DNA of 64,000 nt, taken from assembly GCF_036785885.1 (NCBI RefSeq), contig NC_092317.1, positions 4,342,501 through 4,406,500 of the forward strand, in the 5' to 3' direction. Below are positions 12,347 to 25,300 of the stretch, in pieces (within the stretch, counting starts at the first letter, position 1; each line of letters opens with the position of its first letter). This stretch comes from Coffea arabica (Eukaryota; Streptophyta; Magnoliopsida; Gentianales; Rubiaceae). Below the pieces are notes generated by a model that made no database searches, was not told where the DNA came from, and was given only the letters and a program-made list of their open reading frames with translations. Position numbers and translations under genes: made by a program.

Positions 12347-13267
12347 ATATGCCGACAGTTGGGACTTTAAGTCCTTCGTCTGGAAAAGCCCCGAGCCTCT
12401 CGTTCGTGAAGAGTCACGAAGCGAAACTCTCCGTAGGGGATGCCCGCGTGCGGGTGGCAACCTGATAGGTACCCCGTGATGTGACCCTGAGAACTGTGGT
12501 GGTATCAGAGCTCTTATCGAGCTCGTGCCGGGAGAGGACTCTCGGACTGTGGGGATTGACTCGTTAAGTGTGGAACAAAAGTTTATAGTTGGGATATTAG
12601 ACATGTATGTTGGGTAGGAATCTCAAATATAGGTAAGTTACTCTTGGGACTGGCCAGCCTGAGGTGTGAATTATCCTATAGTCAGATTCTTGTACCCGAA
12701 TACCAGATATTTCATTAAATGGTGTATTTGCAATTGAAAAGAATTCAGTATATCGCATTATGATGTGACTAGAAATCATGACTAAGTTTGGAAAAGTAGG
12801 ATTGAAGGAATCAAGTCTAACTTTTGAAAGTTAAAGGTAAAGAGCCAATGGTGTGATCTTGAAGATTAGTGCCAATTACGTATTTAAGAGGAATTTATGG
12901 AAGCGAAATCGGAAGAATGAGTGGGGCCTAGTGGGATTGTCAAAGACTAAACTAATGAAGGTTAAGTTGAATCTAAACTAAGGGTTGAGCTATTAGTTAT
13001 GTGGTTATAATAATCGGTGTATTATTGACTTGCTTTCCTTCATGTTTATAAAGATCGAAATATGAGTTATGTGTGAAAATATTAAATGTACCGTGAATTG
13101 TTTGGCTTTTAAAGTTGTATGAACTTTGGTATGTGAATATATGCTTTAAGTGTTTTAAATTTTCTTTCTCTTGGTATTCATGTTGACTTCACTTAATAAT
13201 AACAAGTAAATAAATAGCAACATCTTCGCTTGATCACTTTATTTTTATCAATAGGCATAACTAGGCT

Positions 13268-14614
13268 ATGGATCTACAAGTTAGAAATAGAGGACGTGGG
13301 AGACCAACTAGGCAACACCCCGAGGGTGGTAGTGATAGGGAACCTGAGGCCAACCCAGGCCATGGTCAGGGAAACGTGGCCGGAGATCCAGTGGCCACCG
13401 CAATCAATAGAATAACTGATGTGTTAGAGCGCATGACTGAGCATCAAGCCCATGGAGCGGTGCATCAGCAAGGAGGCCCAATCGATTACGAGGATCGGGC
13501 ATTAGAGAGATTCCTGAAGTTTGGACCTCCTAAGTTCTACGGAGGCCCAGAACCTGAGGTAGCCGAAGGTTGGTGGGAAAGGATCTCTGATATTTTTGCC
13601 GCTCTAAATTATACGGAAGAGAGGCAAGTGACTTTTGCAGCATTCCAGTTTGAAGGAGCTGCTCGTTCCTGGTGGAACCTAATTAGGGTCAATTGGGACA
13701 GGAATCATATTCCCAGGACCTGGGCGAACTTCACAAGGGAGTTCAACGCCAAATTTCTTCCACCTCTCATTCAAGAAAAGAGAGAGGACGACTTCATAAA
13801 ATGTAAACAAGGGGCGATGAGTGTCGCCGAATATGAAGTCCAGTTCACAAAATTGTCCCGATTTGCTCCTGAACTGATAGCCACGGAACAAAGGCGTGTC
13901 CGGAGGTTTGTGCAGGGACTAAACGTGGAAATTCAGGAGGGATTAGCTGCTGTTCGGATAGACACATTTGCTGATGCTGTAGAAAGAGCTCAAAGGGTTG
14001 AAGTTGCTAGAACTCAAGTAAAAACTTACCAGGCCAAGAAAAGATTTGCACCTAGCAGCAGTCGGGAGCCGACTTATACAAATGCTCCACTGGCCAAAGT
14101 GGGTCGAGGAACTGGTGCCAGAGGTGCCGGAGGAAGAAATAATGGAACTAACGGGGGACCAAATGGAAGAGGTCAACCTAGGAACGCTCCACAAGGAAGT
14201 CGTGCGATAACTTTCCTGGGAACTTGTGGGTATTGCAAGAAACCTGGACATACCGAGGCCGGTTGCTGGAGGAAAGCAGGAAAGTGCTTGAAGTGTGGAA
14301 GCAGCGAGCACCAAATTGCCGGTTGCCCGAAAATACAAGAGGATAATACCCTGAATGATGAACCAGCCAACATTAGAGAGAATAGGCCGAAAGTTCCTAC
14401 CAGGGTTTACGCTATAAATGACCAACCTGTACCTGATTCTTCGGAAGCCGTGGAAGGTACTCTTCCCATTTCTCATCAATTAGCTAGAGTGTTAATTGAT
14501 CATAGCGCAACTCATTCATTTGTGAACCAAACTTTTCCATCCGGAGTTAACGTCAAACCTGTTAGATTACCCTTGACCTTGAAGTTAAAACATCAATGGG
14601 TAATAAGATTTTAA
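13268..14614 (+). CDS. gag: Retroelement gag polyprotein, unit 1 (448 aa frame)
   Basis: Residues about 75-240 form a plant retrotransposon gag (capsid) domain, with FLKFGPPKFYGGPEPEVAEG, ARSWWNLI and the conserved SVAEYEVQFTKLSRFAPEL. Residues about 320-355 hold two CCHC zinc knuckles (CGYCKKPGHTEAGC and CLKCGSSEHQIAGC) that bind RNA. The C-terminal part runs into a protease-like stretch with LIDHSATHSFVN. The product would package element RNA in cytoplasmic particles. The copy at 20756-22102 reads the same. It is a fossil of a non-autonomous element, although gag itself is long and open. Confidence 0.92.
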   Translation: MDLQVRNRGRGRPTRQHPEGGSDREPEANPGHGQGNVAGDPVATAINRITDVLERMTEHQAHGAVHQQGGPIDYEDRALERFLKFGPPKFYGGPEPEVAEGWWERISDIFAALNYTEERQVTFAAFQFEGAARSWWNLIRVNWDRNHIPRTWANFTREFNAKFLPPLIQEKREDDFIKCKQGAMSVAEYEVQFTKLSRFAPELIATEQRRVRRFVQGLNVEIQEGLAAVRIDTFADAVERAQRVEVARTQVKTYQAKKRFAPSSSREPTYTNAPLAKVGRGTGARGAGGRNNGTNGGPNGRGQPRNAPQGSRAITFLGTCGYCKKPGHTEAGCWRKAGKCLKCGSSEHQIAGCPKIQEDNTLNDEPANIRENRPKVPTRVYAINDQPVPDSSEAVEGTLPISHQLARVLIDHSATHSFVNQTFPSGVNVKPVRLPLTLKLKHQWVIRF

Positions 14615-14880
14615 TCAGTAGCTTAACTTATAATAACTGTGAATTCTGGATTGAAGGGCATAAAATACTAGTGGATCTAATCAAATTGGACATACGAGGT
14701 TATGATGTTATTATATGAAAGAATTTTCTAGCTCATCACCATGCTAAGCTTGATTGCAGAACAAAAGTATTGGAACTTTGGATTTCCGAAGAAGCAACTT
14801 GGGAGTTAGAAGAAGAAATGCAGAAAAAGTATTCCGATTTGTTTCTCAAGAAAGTAAGAATTTTGAGGACAAAATTCATT
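14615..14880 (+). pseudogene. Residual pol pieces after gag, unit 1
   Basis: Only two small pol-related pieces are recognisable. One is from the protease to pre-RT zone (YNNCEFWIEGHKILVDLIK and LAHHHAKLDCR). The other is a short C-terminal tail of chromodomain type (EEATWELEEEMQKKYSDLF). Reverse transcriptase, RNase H and integrase core are absent from this unit. The piece is fossil and broken, and the same arrangement follows gag in unit 2. Confidence 0.75.
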
Positions 14881-14882
14881 TT

Positions 14883-14895
14883 AAGGAGGGGAGGA
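14883..14895 (+). promoter_or_regulatory. Polypurine tract before LTR 2
   Basis: AAGGAGGGGAGGA abuts the TG of LTR 2, the position and composition expected of the plus-strand primer of LTR elements. Confidence 0.85.
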
Positions 14896-17800
14896 TGTGA
14901 GAACCCTGAAAATAGACATATAAATATCAGTGCATATTTTATTTGCATTTTAATTCTTTAATAAATTTTAGCACTAAGTCCAATTGTTTTTAAGTAAGTA
15001 CGTAGAAATAAACGTTATGTGCAAAATAAAAGAATTGTGCTAAACTACTAAACTTCTTAGTTTTGTTACATTAACTTCATATTTCAATGGTAAACTATTT
15101 CATTGATCTAATAATTAATTTTTTTGAATTCTAGTATTGTAATTAATTGTTTTGAAATAAAAGGGTAAAGATAATTTCTATGTAATAAATAATATAATTG
15201 TGCCAATATTGAATTATTCGGTTTTGCTATACTAAATTAATATTTCTTGAGTTGGATTAATTCTATTACTTTAAAATAAATTCTTTGATTTCCGATAGCT
15301 AGTTTTAATCGTTAATAATGTTAAATGTTTATAGGAATTTCCGCGTTAAGATAAAAATCAATGAATTTTAGATAAATATGATATTCCTATACTAAACATA
15401 CTTAAGGCATGAAAATTCGATAAATTTTGTGTAGGATAACTTTAATTCTTGAGAATAAACAATTGGAGATGCGGATAATTAAGTTAATCGCTATATAATG
15501 TTAGGAACCTTAATATTTAAGTTTAATCGATATTTATTCGATAAAAATGGTTAAGTATATTGGGAGGGGTTATTAGGCGTTCAAATCACCCTTGAGGATA
15601 AATTTGAGAAATTAAGTTGAGATTAGGAAACCAAGTGAAAAGACCAAAAGACCTTACAATTCCATGCGAAACCAAACGACCCTTATGACAAATTCCCATC
15701 ACCGCAACTTCGACCAATTGCATTTTAACCAATTCGATACGCAACCTTTCGTAAACCGCGGCACCACAAAACCACTTGATCAAATTCACACTACATCTCA
15801 CAACCATTTCAGCCGACTCTTTCTCTGCACAAACCAAAGTCGAAATCAACTTCACTCCAAATACCACTCTACTCTTTCATTCTTGATTCACAACAAAACC
15901 TCATTTCTTCCCTGCCTTGACCGAGAGCACCGAGAGAGGGAGAGAGCTGCCGGAAACTTCTTGGATTCAGCCGTGAGTTGGAGCAAAGCCAGGGAAGGGA
16001 ATCTGCCGGAAGCTTCACCAATTCTACCTTCATCCACAACCCTTTTCAGCCGCAACTCCAAACCAGAATCACCATCTGCACTTGGCCGAGAGCTAGGAAG
16101 GAAATTTCTGGAATTTCGTGTGAAAGATTGGTTGCTAGCTGAGGTAATTTCTGGTCTAAAATAGGTTGATTATTAGTTGATCAAGCTATATCAGAGATTA
16201 CATGTTTAGATTATACAATCGGATGCTGAAATCAAAACCTTAGGAAAATTTCTGTTTTGAGAAATTGTTGCTACCGAGACTTGAGGTGTTATTGCAGCTC
16301 CAATTTTGTTTTGTGTGATAATCTGAACACCCAAATGTCTTTAGCTGAGTAAGAACTGGAAGATTAAGACCATGTATGATGAATTGGGCATTCGAATGAA
16401 GTGTTAAAGCAGAGATAAATTTCTGGGTTAGTTTGGGGTAAGAAAATTCTGCCGAGAGCCTAGCTTAATTATTACAGCTTAACTTGGTTCAATTTGGTTG
16501 CTATCAAACTGATTTCTGGTCTGGATATGATAGCTAGTTAAATTCAGCAGTTGTGCATGTGAAATTAAGTGCAAAATACAGGAATTAACCATAGAAAAAA
16601 AATGGTTTGTGACTAAACAAATGCTGGAAGAATTTCTGGTTTGGCCGAGAGCTTAGCTTAAAGCTTTGCAACCTGATTTGGTTTAGTGTTGTTGTTTAAA
16701 CTTATAACCATGATTAGATGACTAATAACAAGTTAATTAGGCCCTGCATGTAGTTGATTAGTAAGTTTTAAATCAGAGAAATAAAGGTTAAGAGTACATT
16801 CTGCTTCAAGGCATGATCACCCGAGCCCAAGCAGGAAAATTTCTGGAAATTTTGATGTTAATAATGATAGTTTGAACTCAATTTTGAAAGTGGAAAATTT
16901 TAGTAACTAACTAGGTGTTTAAAATGTTGAATTGAGTAACTAACACCATGTTTAAACCAAGGAAATTTGAACTAAAGTTGAATTGTTTGCTGGAAATCTT
17001 TGAAGCCGCAAGCAAGGTTGAACCAGAAATTTCAGTTTGCCTTTAGAAAGTTTAAATGGTTTCTGAACATTTATTTTATTGTTTCCTTGGACTATGATGG
17101 TCTTGAGCTACATAAGAGATGCAAAATTTAAGTGGTTTGGCGAGGAAATATTTAATATATTGAAGGATTGAATTAAAGAGGTTAGTATACAAATGCTGGA
17201 ATTTCCTTTGTGATGGCCGAAGGTTGAGTTGGAAGCTCAACTTAGTTTCGAAAATTTCCTTCAAATCATGAGGGATGGAAATGCCTGGAATATGTTGTTT
17301 TGGAATTATATAAGAAATGTATGGATGGTTTGAATAAAAACATTTTGGTGCAAAAAGAGAAAAAGGAGTTTTTCACATGTGAAAAATGACATTTCAGATT
17401 TTTGGATGTCCCTGACCAATTTCAGTAAAATGCTTATATCTTGGTGTAGAAAAATCCGTTTAAGGTGCCGTCAGTGGCATTTGAAACTAGAAACATGGGC
17501 CTTGGTTCTGTAGAAATTTTATATTTTTCCTCCATGTGTACGGCTGTACGTGACTCCTCAAAGTAGGCTGTCTTGACTTAATGTCCTGTTTCTTCAGGAA
17601 AATGAATTTTGACTTGAATCGAATGTTGGGCCTATCTGTGATTTGAATTTCTGAATTTCAAGTGAAGCTTACATGCTAAAATTTTCTGGTATGTGAATGG
17701 CATTGAGCCTAGTAAAATGCTATGGTGGTAATCTGAATTTCTCGAGTTATTTAAGCGTTAAATTAGCCGTGACTTTACTCCTTGTTTCTAGTTGAAATTT

Positions 17801-19816
17801 TGGTTTGAAAGTGATTGGTTGCTATCAAGAGCTAATGATTGATGAAGCTCTTGGCCATTTGAATGATTTTCTAAGTACTACAGGGTGACGAAAGTTAATT
17901 GCTGGAATGTCTTGGAGGCTTTACTTTTATTTTATTTTTAGTTGCTTATGATGGGCTTGCTGAAACCAAGTGCTAATGATTGATGAAGCCTTGGTTGATC
18001 ATTTTATTTTATTCAGAAATGCACTTGTTGAAATCTAGGGCTAATGATTGACGAAGCCCTAGTAATTTGCTATGTGATTTTTGTCATATTTTGATCCATA
18101 TTATAATTTCGAAACGGAATCGGAGCTGTGGAAGTTGTATCGACCTTGCGAACTCGAGTAGCTGTGATCAAATTAATCAGAAATATTTTTCCAGCTAGTA
18201 TTATATTATAAAACTTTCCAACTCGATAATTTCCTTTAGCTCAAACTAGCCTCGATTAGTAAATAAGTTATATAGCTTTTGAAAATTCTAAGTCTTATTT
18301 TAATTCATTTTCTTTCCTTAAGCTATAGTTAACTATAGGAAAAGTTCCAAAATACGAGTTGTAATAATTCTGGGGAAAAGCATGGGAAACTTGCTCGGCA
18401 AGAAACCTTATTTTAGGGTAAAATAGTTTTAGTAATAATTTTTGCAGGAACCATAGCTTTAAAGAAATGTTCAAAGTAACTTTCTAACATTGATATTAAG
18501 AGGTTTGTCGACTTATTTCCAGAAAATTTATACTAGTTACCCTTTTTATAAGGAAAAGTACCTCAAGGAAAATTATAAGAAACATTTCTACTATTTGTGT
18601 CAAGTTTCAATCTAAGTAGATTTTTGAAATTACTATGGGAAAGTAAACTAGCAATATATTAGATAAACCTCAATGTGTTCGAGTCTAAAGACTGAATAAA
18701 AGCTTATAATTTCAATATTTGATATTCTAGGATATTGCGAGGAAGCGGAATTCGATTCCCAACTTGACATCTGAACTTCACTCTTGGTGAGTGTCCCTGC
18801 TTGTTTTATGTTATGTGGTTAAGCGCTTTATTAACTTGCTATATTATAACTATGAAGTGGTTTTGACCCATCGAAGTGAGCAATGTGTACTTTATCACAC
18901 TAGCCTTTCGAGTGGTGACTTGCGTAAAACATTTTTTTTGTGAATCAAGTGCTAGACGTAAAGTCGTTGGGTGAATCCCTCGACGAGTCAATAATAATCA
19001 ATCAAGTGCTAGACGTAAAGTCGTTGGGTGAATCCCTCGACGAGTCAATAATAATAAATCAAGTGCTAGACGTAAAGTCGTTGGGTGAATCCCTCGACGA
19101 GTCAATAATAATCAATCAAGTGCTAGACGTAAAGTCGTTGGGTGAATCCCTCGACGAGTCTATAATAATAATGTAAGTTCAGGACGTAACGTCGTTGGGT
19201 GAATCCCTCGACCAGTCTAAGGTACACTTGGGTATTATCGCCTTCCTATTTGTTTACTTCAATCGAATCAATACGTGTTAATTGTTTTAATTGATTGCAT
19301 GTTTTTGGGGCACCACTGAGCTTTAGCTCACCCCACGTTTATTGTTTTCCTTAACAGGTTCTGGAAACTGAAAGCTGGATGCTTACTTAAGTTTTCCTTT
19401 TGGATTGTATTTGAATGCTATAACTTATTCTGTGGGCTGTAATGTGTTATTGAGATAATGCACTTTTCTTTTGGGTTGCCACTTGAAACGGGAAAATGGG
19501 TAAACCCTAATTCGATTACTTGGCCTGTAAATTTGTAATAGAGATTTATGTATTTATCTACCCGGATTGGTACGACTTTATATTTTGGTACGTAGCACGT
19601 GGGATGTTTAAGAGCCTCGACTGGCTAATTTATCTCTGCTATCTCTGAAGTTAAGTTGGATGTAAGGATGATCTTATTCGGGAAAATTTGTTTTGTAACA
19701 GAGTAGTTTATTACTCCAAGGTTTTAGGTTAGAATGCTTGCATGAGTCCTGGCGAGAGTTGGGCAGACGGCCCGCCAACCCTTTGGTTCGCCTTAGGGGA
19801 AAGTGGGGTCGCCACA
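14896..19816 (+). repeat. LTR 2 (shared middle LTR)
   Basis: This is the same length as LTR 1, and all compared segments match base for base at a constant offset of 7485. It serves as 3' LTR of unit 1 and 5' LTR of unit 2. It contains the same 57-bp array at 18940-19220. Confidence 0.9.
18940..19220 (+). repeat. 57-bp tandem repeat in LTR 2
   Basis: Same array as in LTR 1 with identical unit number and order, which means no unit gain or loss has occurred since the copies separated. Confidence 0.9.
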
Positions 19817-19818
19817 GG

Positions 19819-19831
19819 TGGTATCAGAGCC
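19819..19831 (+). promoter_or_regulatory. Primer-binding site, initiator tRNA-Met type (unit 2)
   Basis: TGGTATCAGAGCC sits two bases after the inferred end of LTR 2. A second copy, TGGTATCAGAGC, lies at 19988-19999, here preceded by CACAGG as in the first. Confidence 0.85.
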
Positions 19832-20755
19832 ATATGCCGACAGTTGGGACTTTAAGTCCTTCGTCTGGAAAAGCCCCGAGCCTCTCGTTCGTGAAGAGTC
19901 ACGAAGCGAAACTCTCCGTAGGGGATGCCCGCGTGCGGGTGGCAAGTGATAGGTACCCCGTGATGTGACCCTGAGAACTGTCACAGGTGGTATCAGAGCT
20001 CTTATCGAGCTCGTGCCGGGAGAGGACTCTCGGACTGTGGGGATTGACTCGTTAAGTGTGGAACAAAAGTTTATAGTTGGGATATTAGACATGTATGTTG
20101 GGTAGGAATCTCAAATATAGGTAAGTTACTCTTGGGACTGGCCAGCCTGAGGTGTGAATTATCCTATAGTCAGATTCTTGTACCCGAATACCAGATATTT
20201 CATTAAATGGTGTATTTGCAATTGAAAAGAATTCAGTATATCGCATTATGATGTGACTAGAAATCATGACTAAGTTTGGAAAAGTAGGATTGAAGGAATC
20301 AAGTCTAACTTTTGAAAGTTAAAGGTAAAGAGCCAATGGTGTGATCTTGAAGATTAGTGCCAATTACGTATTTAAGAGGAATTTATGGAAGCGAAATCGG
20401 AAGAATGAGTGGGGCCTAGTGGGATTGTCAAAGACTAAACTAATGAAGGTTAAGTTGAATCTAAACTAAGGGTTGAGCTATTAGTTATGTGGTTATAATA
20501 ATCGGTGTATTATTGACTTGCTTTCCTTCATGTTTATAAAGATCGAAATATGAGTTATGTGTGAAAATATTAAATGTACCGTGAATTGTTTGGCTTTTAA
20601 AGTTGTATGAACTTTGGTATGTGAATATATGCTTTAAGTGTTTTAAATTTTCTTTCTCTTGGTATTCATGTTGACTTCACTTAATAATAACAAGTAAATA
20701 AATAGCAACATCTTCGCTTGATCACTTTATTTTTATCAATAGGCATAACTAGGCT

Positions 20756-22102
20756 ATGGATCTACAAGTTAGAAATAGAGGACGTGGGAGACCAACTAGG
20801 CAACACCCCGAGGGTGGTAGTGATAGGGAACCTGAGGCCAACCCAGGCCATGGTCAGGGAAACGTGGCCGGAGATCCAGTGGCCACCGCAATCAATAGAA
20901 TAACTGATGTGTTAGAGCGCATGACTGAGCATCAAGCCCATGGAGCGGTGCATCAGCAAGGAGGCCCAATCGATTACGAGGATCGGGCATTAGAGAGATT
21001 CCTGAAGTTTGGACCTCCTAAGTTCTACGGAGGCCCAGAACCTGAGGTAGCCGAAGGTTGGTGGGAAAGGATCTCTGATATTTTTGCCGCTCTAAATTAT
21101 ACGGAAGAGAGGCAAGTGACTTTTGCAGCATTCCAGTTTGAAGGAGCTGCTCGTTCCTGGTGGAACCTAATTAGGGTCAATTGGGACAGGAATCATATTC
21201 CCAGGACCTGGGCGAACTTCACAAGGGAGTTCAACGCCAAATTTCTTCCACCTCTCATTCAAGAAAAGAGAGAGGACGACTTCATAAAATGTAAACAAGG
21301 GGCGATGAGTGTCGCCGAATATGAAGTCCAGTTCACAAAATTGTCCCGATTTGCTCCTGAACTGATAGCCACGGAACAAAGGCGTGTCCGGAGGTTTGTG
21401 CAGGGACTAAACGTGGAAATTCAGGAGGGATTAGCTGCTGTTCGGATAGACACATTTGCTGATGCTGTAGAAAGAGCTCAAAGGGTTGAAGTTGCTAGAA
21501 CTCAAGTAAAAACTTACCAGGCCAAGAAAAGATTTGCACCTAGCAGCAGTCGGGAGCCGACTTATACAAATGCTCCACTGGCCAAAGTGGGTCGAGGAAC
21601 TGGTGCCAGAGGTGCCGGAGGAAGAAATAATGGAACTAACGGGGGACCAAATGGAAGAGGTCAACCTAGGAACGCTCCACAAGGAAGTCGTGCGATAACT
21701 TTCCTGGGAACTTGTGGGTATTGCAAGAAACCTGGACATACCGAGGCCGGTTGCTGGAGGAAAGCAGGAAAGTGCTTGAAGTGTGGAAGCAGCGAGCACC
21801 AAATTGCCGGTTGCCCGAAAATACAAGAGGATAATACCCTGAATGATGAACCAGCCAACATTAGAGAGAATAGGCCGAAAGTTCCTACCAGGGTTTACGC
21901 TATAAATGACCAACCTGTACCTGATTCTTCGGAAGCCGTGGAAGGTACTCTTCCCATTTCTCATCAATTAGCTAGAGTGTTAATTGATCATAGCGCAACT
22001 CATTCATTTGTGAACCAAACTTTTCCATCCGGAGTTAACGTCAAACCTGTTAGATTACCCTTGACCTTGAAGTTAAAACATCAATGGGTAATAAGATTTT
22101 AA
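20756..22102 (+). CDS. gag: Retroelement gag polyprotein, unit 2 (448 aa frame)
   Basis: The translation is identical to unit 1 over its full length: capsid-type gag domain, two CCHC zinc knuckles, then a protease-like LIDHSATHSFVN. Perfect identity over 448 codons, including silent positions where compared, shows that the duplication is recent or that the copies are homogenised. Confidence 0.92.
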   Translation: MDLQVRNRGRGRPTRQHPEGGSDREPEANPGHGQGNVAGDPVATAINRITDVLERMTEHQAHGAVHQQGGPIDYEDRALERFLKFGPPKFYGGPEPEVAEGWWERISDIFAALNYTEERQVTFAAFQFEGAARSWWNLIRVNWDRNHIPRTWANFTREFNAKFLPPLIQEKREDDFIKCKQGAMSVAEYEVQFTKLSRFAPELIATEQRRVRRFVQGLNVEIQEGLAAVRIDTFADAVERAQRVEVARTQVKTYQAKKRFAPSSSREPTYTNAPLAKVGRGTGARGAGGRNNGTNGGPNGRGQPRNAPQGSRAITFLGTCGYCKKPGHTEAGCWRKAGKCLKCGSSEHQIAGCPKIQEDNTLNDEPANIRENRPKVPTRVYAINDQPVPDSSEAVEGTLPISHQLARVLIDHSATHSFVNQTFPSGVNVKPVRLPLTLKLKHQWVIRF

Positions 22103-22368
22103 TCAGTAGCTTAACTTATAATAACTGTGAATTCTGGATTGAAGGGCATAAAATACTAGTGGATCTAATCAAATTGGACATACGAGGTTATGATGTTATT
22201 ATATGAAAGAATTTTCTAGCTCATCACCATGCTAAGCTTGATTGCAGAACAAAAGTATTGGAACTTTGGATTTCCGAAGAAGCAACTTGGGAGTTAGAAG
22301 AAGAAATGCAGAAAAAGTATTCCGATTTGTTTCTCAAGAAAGTAAGAATTTTGAGGACAAAATTCATT
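22103..22368 (+). pseudogene. Residual pol pieces after gag, unit 2
   Basis: A short pre-RT piece and a chromodomain-side tail, arranged exactly as in unit 1. The shared arrangement means the loss of the pol core came before the tandem. The piece is fossil and broken. Confidence 0.75.
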
Positions 22369-22370
22369 TT

Positions 22371-22383
22371 AAGGAGGGGAGGA
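22371..22383 (+). promoter_or_regulatory. Polypurine tract before LTR 3
   Basis: AAGGAGGGGAGGA immediately precedes the TG of LTR 3, identical to the tract before LTR 2. Confidence 0.85.
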
Positions 22384-25300
22384 TGTGAGAACCCTGAAAA
22401 TAGACATATAAATATCAGTGCATATTTTATTTGCATTTTAATTCTTTAATAAATTTTAGCACTAAGTCCAATTGTTTTTAAGTAAGTACGTAGAAATAAA
22501 CGTTATGTGCAAAATAAAAGAATTGTGCTAAACTACTAAACTTCTTAGTTTTGTTACATTAACTTCATATTTCAATGGTAAACTATTTCATTGATCTAAT
22601 AATTAATTTTTTTGAATTCTAGTATTGTAATTAATTGTTTTGAAATAAAAGGGTAAAGATAATTTCTATGTAATAAATAATATAATTGTGCCAATATTGA
22701 ATTATTCGGTTTTGCTATACTAAATTAATATTTCTTGAGTTGGATTAATTCTATTACTTTAAAATAAATTCTTTGATTTCCGATAGCTAGTTTTAATCGT
22801 TAATAATGTTAAATGTTTATAGGAATTTCCGCGTTAAGATAAAAATCAATGAATTTTAGATAAATATGATATTCCTATACTAAACATACTTAAGGCATGA
22901 AAATTCGATAAATTTTGTGTAGGATAACTTTAATTCTTGAGAATAAACAATTGGAGATGCGGATAATTAAGTTAATCGCTATATAATGTTAGGAACCTTA
23001 ATATTTAAGTTTAATCGATATTTATTCGATAAAAATGGTTAAGTATATTGGGAGGGGTTATTAGGCGTTCAAATCACCCTTGAGGATAAATTTGAGAAAT
23101 TAAGTTGAGATTAGGAAACCAAGTGAAAAGACCAAAAGACCTTACAATTCCATGCGAAACCAAACGACCCTTATGACAAATTCCCATCACCGCAACTTCG
23201 ACCAATTGCATTTTAACCAATTCGATACGCAACCTTTCGTAAACCGCGGCACCACAAAACCACTTGATCAAATTCACACTACATCTCACAACCATTTCAG
23301 CCGACTCTTTCTCTGCACAAACCAAAGTCGAAATCAACTTCACTCCAAATACCACTCTACTCTTTCATTCTTGATTCACAACAAAACCTCATTTCTTCCC
23401 TGCCTTGACCGAGAGCACCGAGAGAGGGAGAGAGCTGCCGGAAACTTCTTGGATTCAGCCGTGAGTTGGAGCAAAGCCAGGGAAGGGAATCTGCCGGAAG
23501 CTTCACCAATTCTACCTTCATCCACAACCCTTTTCAGCCGCAACTCCAAACCAGAATCACCATCTGCACTTGGCCGAGAGCTAGGAAGGAAATTTCTGGA
23601 ATTTCGTGTGAAAGATTGGTTGCTAGCTGAGGTAATTTCTGGTCTAAAATAGGTTGATTATTAGTTGATCAAGCTATATCAGAGATTACATGTTTAGATT
23701 ATACAATCGGATGCTGAAATCAAAACCTTAGGAAAATTTCTGTTTTGAGAAATTGTTGCTACCGAGACTTGAGGTGTTATTGCAGCTCCAATTTTGTTTT
23801 GTGTGATAATCTGAACACCCAAATGTCTTTAGCTGAGTAAGAACTGGAAGATTAAGACCATGTATGATGAATTGGGCATTCGAATGAAGTGTTAAAGCAG
23901 AGATAAATTTCTGGGTTAGTTTGGGGTAAGAAAATTCTGCCGAGAGCCTAGCTTAATTATTACAGCTTAACTTGGTTCAATTTGGTTGCTATCAAACTGA
24001 TTTCTGGTCTGGATATGATAGCTAGTTAAATTCAGCAGTTGTGCATGTGAAATTAAGTGCAAAATACAGGAATTAACCATAGAAAAAAAATGGTTTGTGA
24101 CTAAACAAATGCTGGAAGAATTTCTGGTTTGGCCGAGAGCTTAGCTTAAAGCTTTGCAACCTGATTTGGTTTAGTGTTGTTGTTTAAACTTATAACCATG
24201 ATTAGATGACTAATAACAAGTTAATTAGGCCCTGCATGTAGTTGATTAGTAAGTTTTAAATCAGAGAAATAAAGGTTAAGAGTACATTCTGCTTCAAGGC
24301 ATGATCACCCGAGCCCAAGCAGGAAAATTTCTGGAAATTTTGATGTTAATAATGATAGTTTGAACTCAATTTTGAAAGTGGAAAATTTTAGTAACTAACT
24401 AGGTGTTTAAAATGTTGAATTGAGTAACTAACACCATGTTTAAACCAAGGAAATTTGAACTAAAGTTGAATTGTTTGCTGGAAATCTTTGAAGCCGCAAG
24501 CAAGGTTGAACCAGAAATTTCAGTTTGCCTTTAGAAAGTTTAAATGGTTTCTGAACATTTATTTTATTGTTTCCTTGGACTATGATGGTCTTGAGCTACA
24601 TAAGAGATGCAAAATTTAAGTGGTTTGGCGAGGAAATATTTAATATATTGAAGGATTGAATTAAAGAGGTTAGTATACAAATGCTGGAATTTCCTTTGTG
24701 ATGGCCGAAGGTTGAGTTGGAAGCTCAACTTAGTTTCGAAAATTTCCTTCAAATCATGAGGGATGGAAATGCCTGGAATATGTTGTTTTGGAATTATATA
24801 AGAAATGTATGGATGGTTTGAATAAAAACATTTTGGTGCAAAAAGAGAAAAAGGAGTTTTTCACATGTGAAAAATGACATTTCAGATTTTTGGATGTCCC
24901 TGACCAATTTCAGTAAAATGCTTATATCTTGGTGTAGAAAAATCCGTTTAAGGTGCCGTCAGTGGCATTTGAAACTAGAAACATGGGCCTTGGTTCTGTA
25001 GAAATTTTATATTTTTCCTCCATGTGTACGGCTGTACGTGACTCCTCAAAGTAGGCTGTCTTGACTTAATGTCCTGTTTCTTCAGGAAAATGAATTTTGA
25101 CTTGAATCGAATGTTGGGCCTATCTGTGATTTGAATTTCTGAATTTCAAGTGAAGCTTACATGCTAAAATTTTCTGGTATGTGAATGGCATTGAGCCTAG
25201 TAAAATGCTATGGTGGTAATCTGAATTTCTCGAGTTATTTAAGCGTTAAATTAGCCGTGACTTTACTCCTTGTTTCTAGTTGAAATTTTGGTTTGAAAGT

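Noticed and set aside
13679-14479. Open frames antisense to gag (178 aa, 70 aa and 66 aa)
   Set aside because: They mirror the GC-richer gag coding sequence and have no independent signs of coding. The same shadows recur in unit 2.
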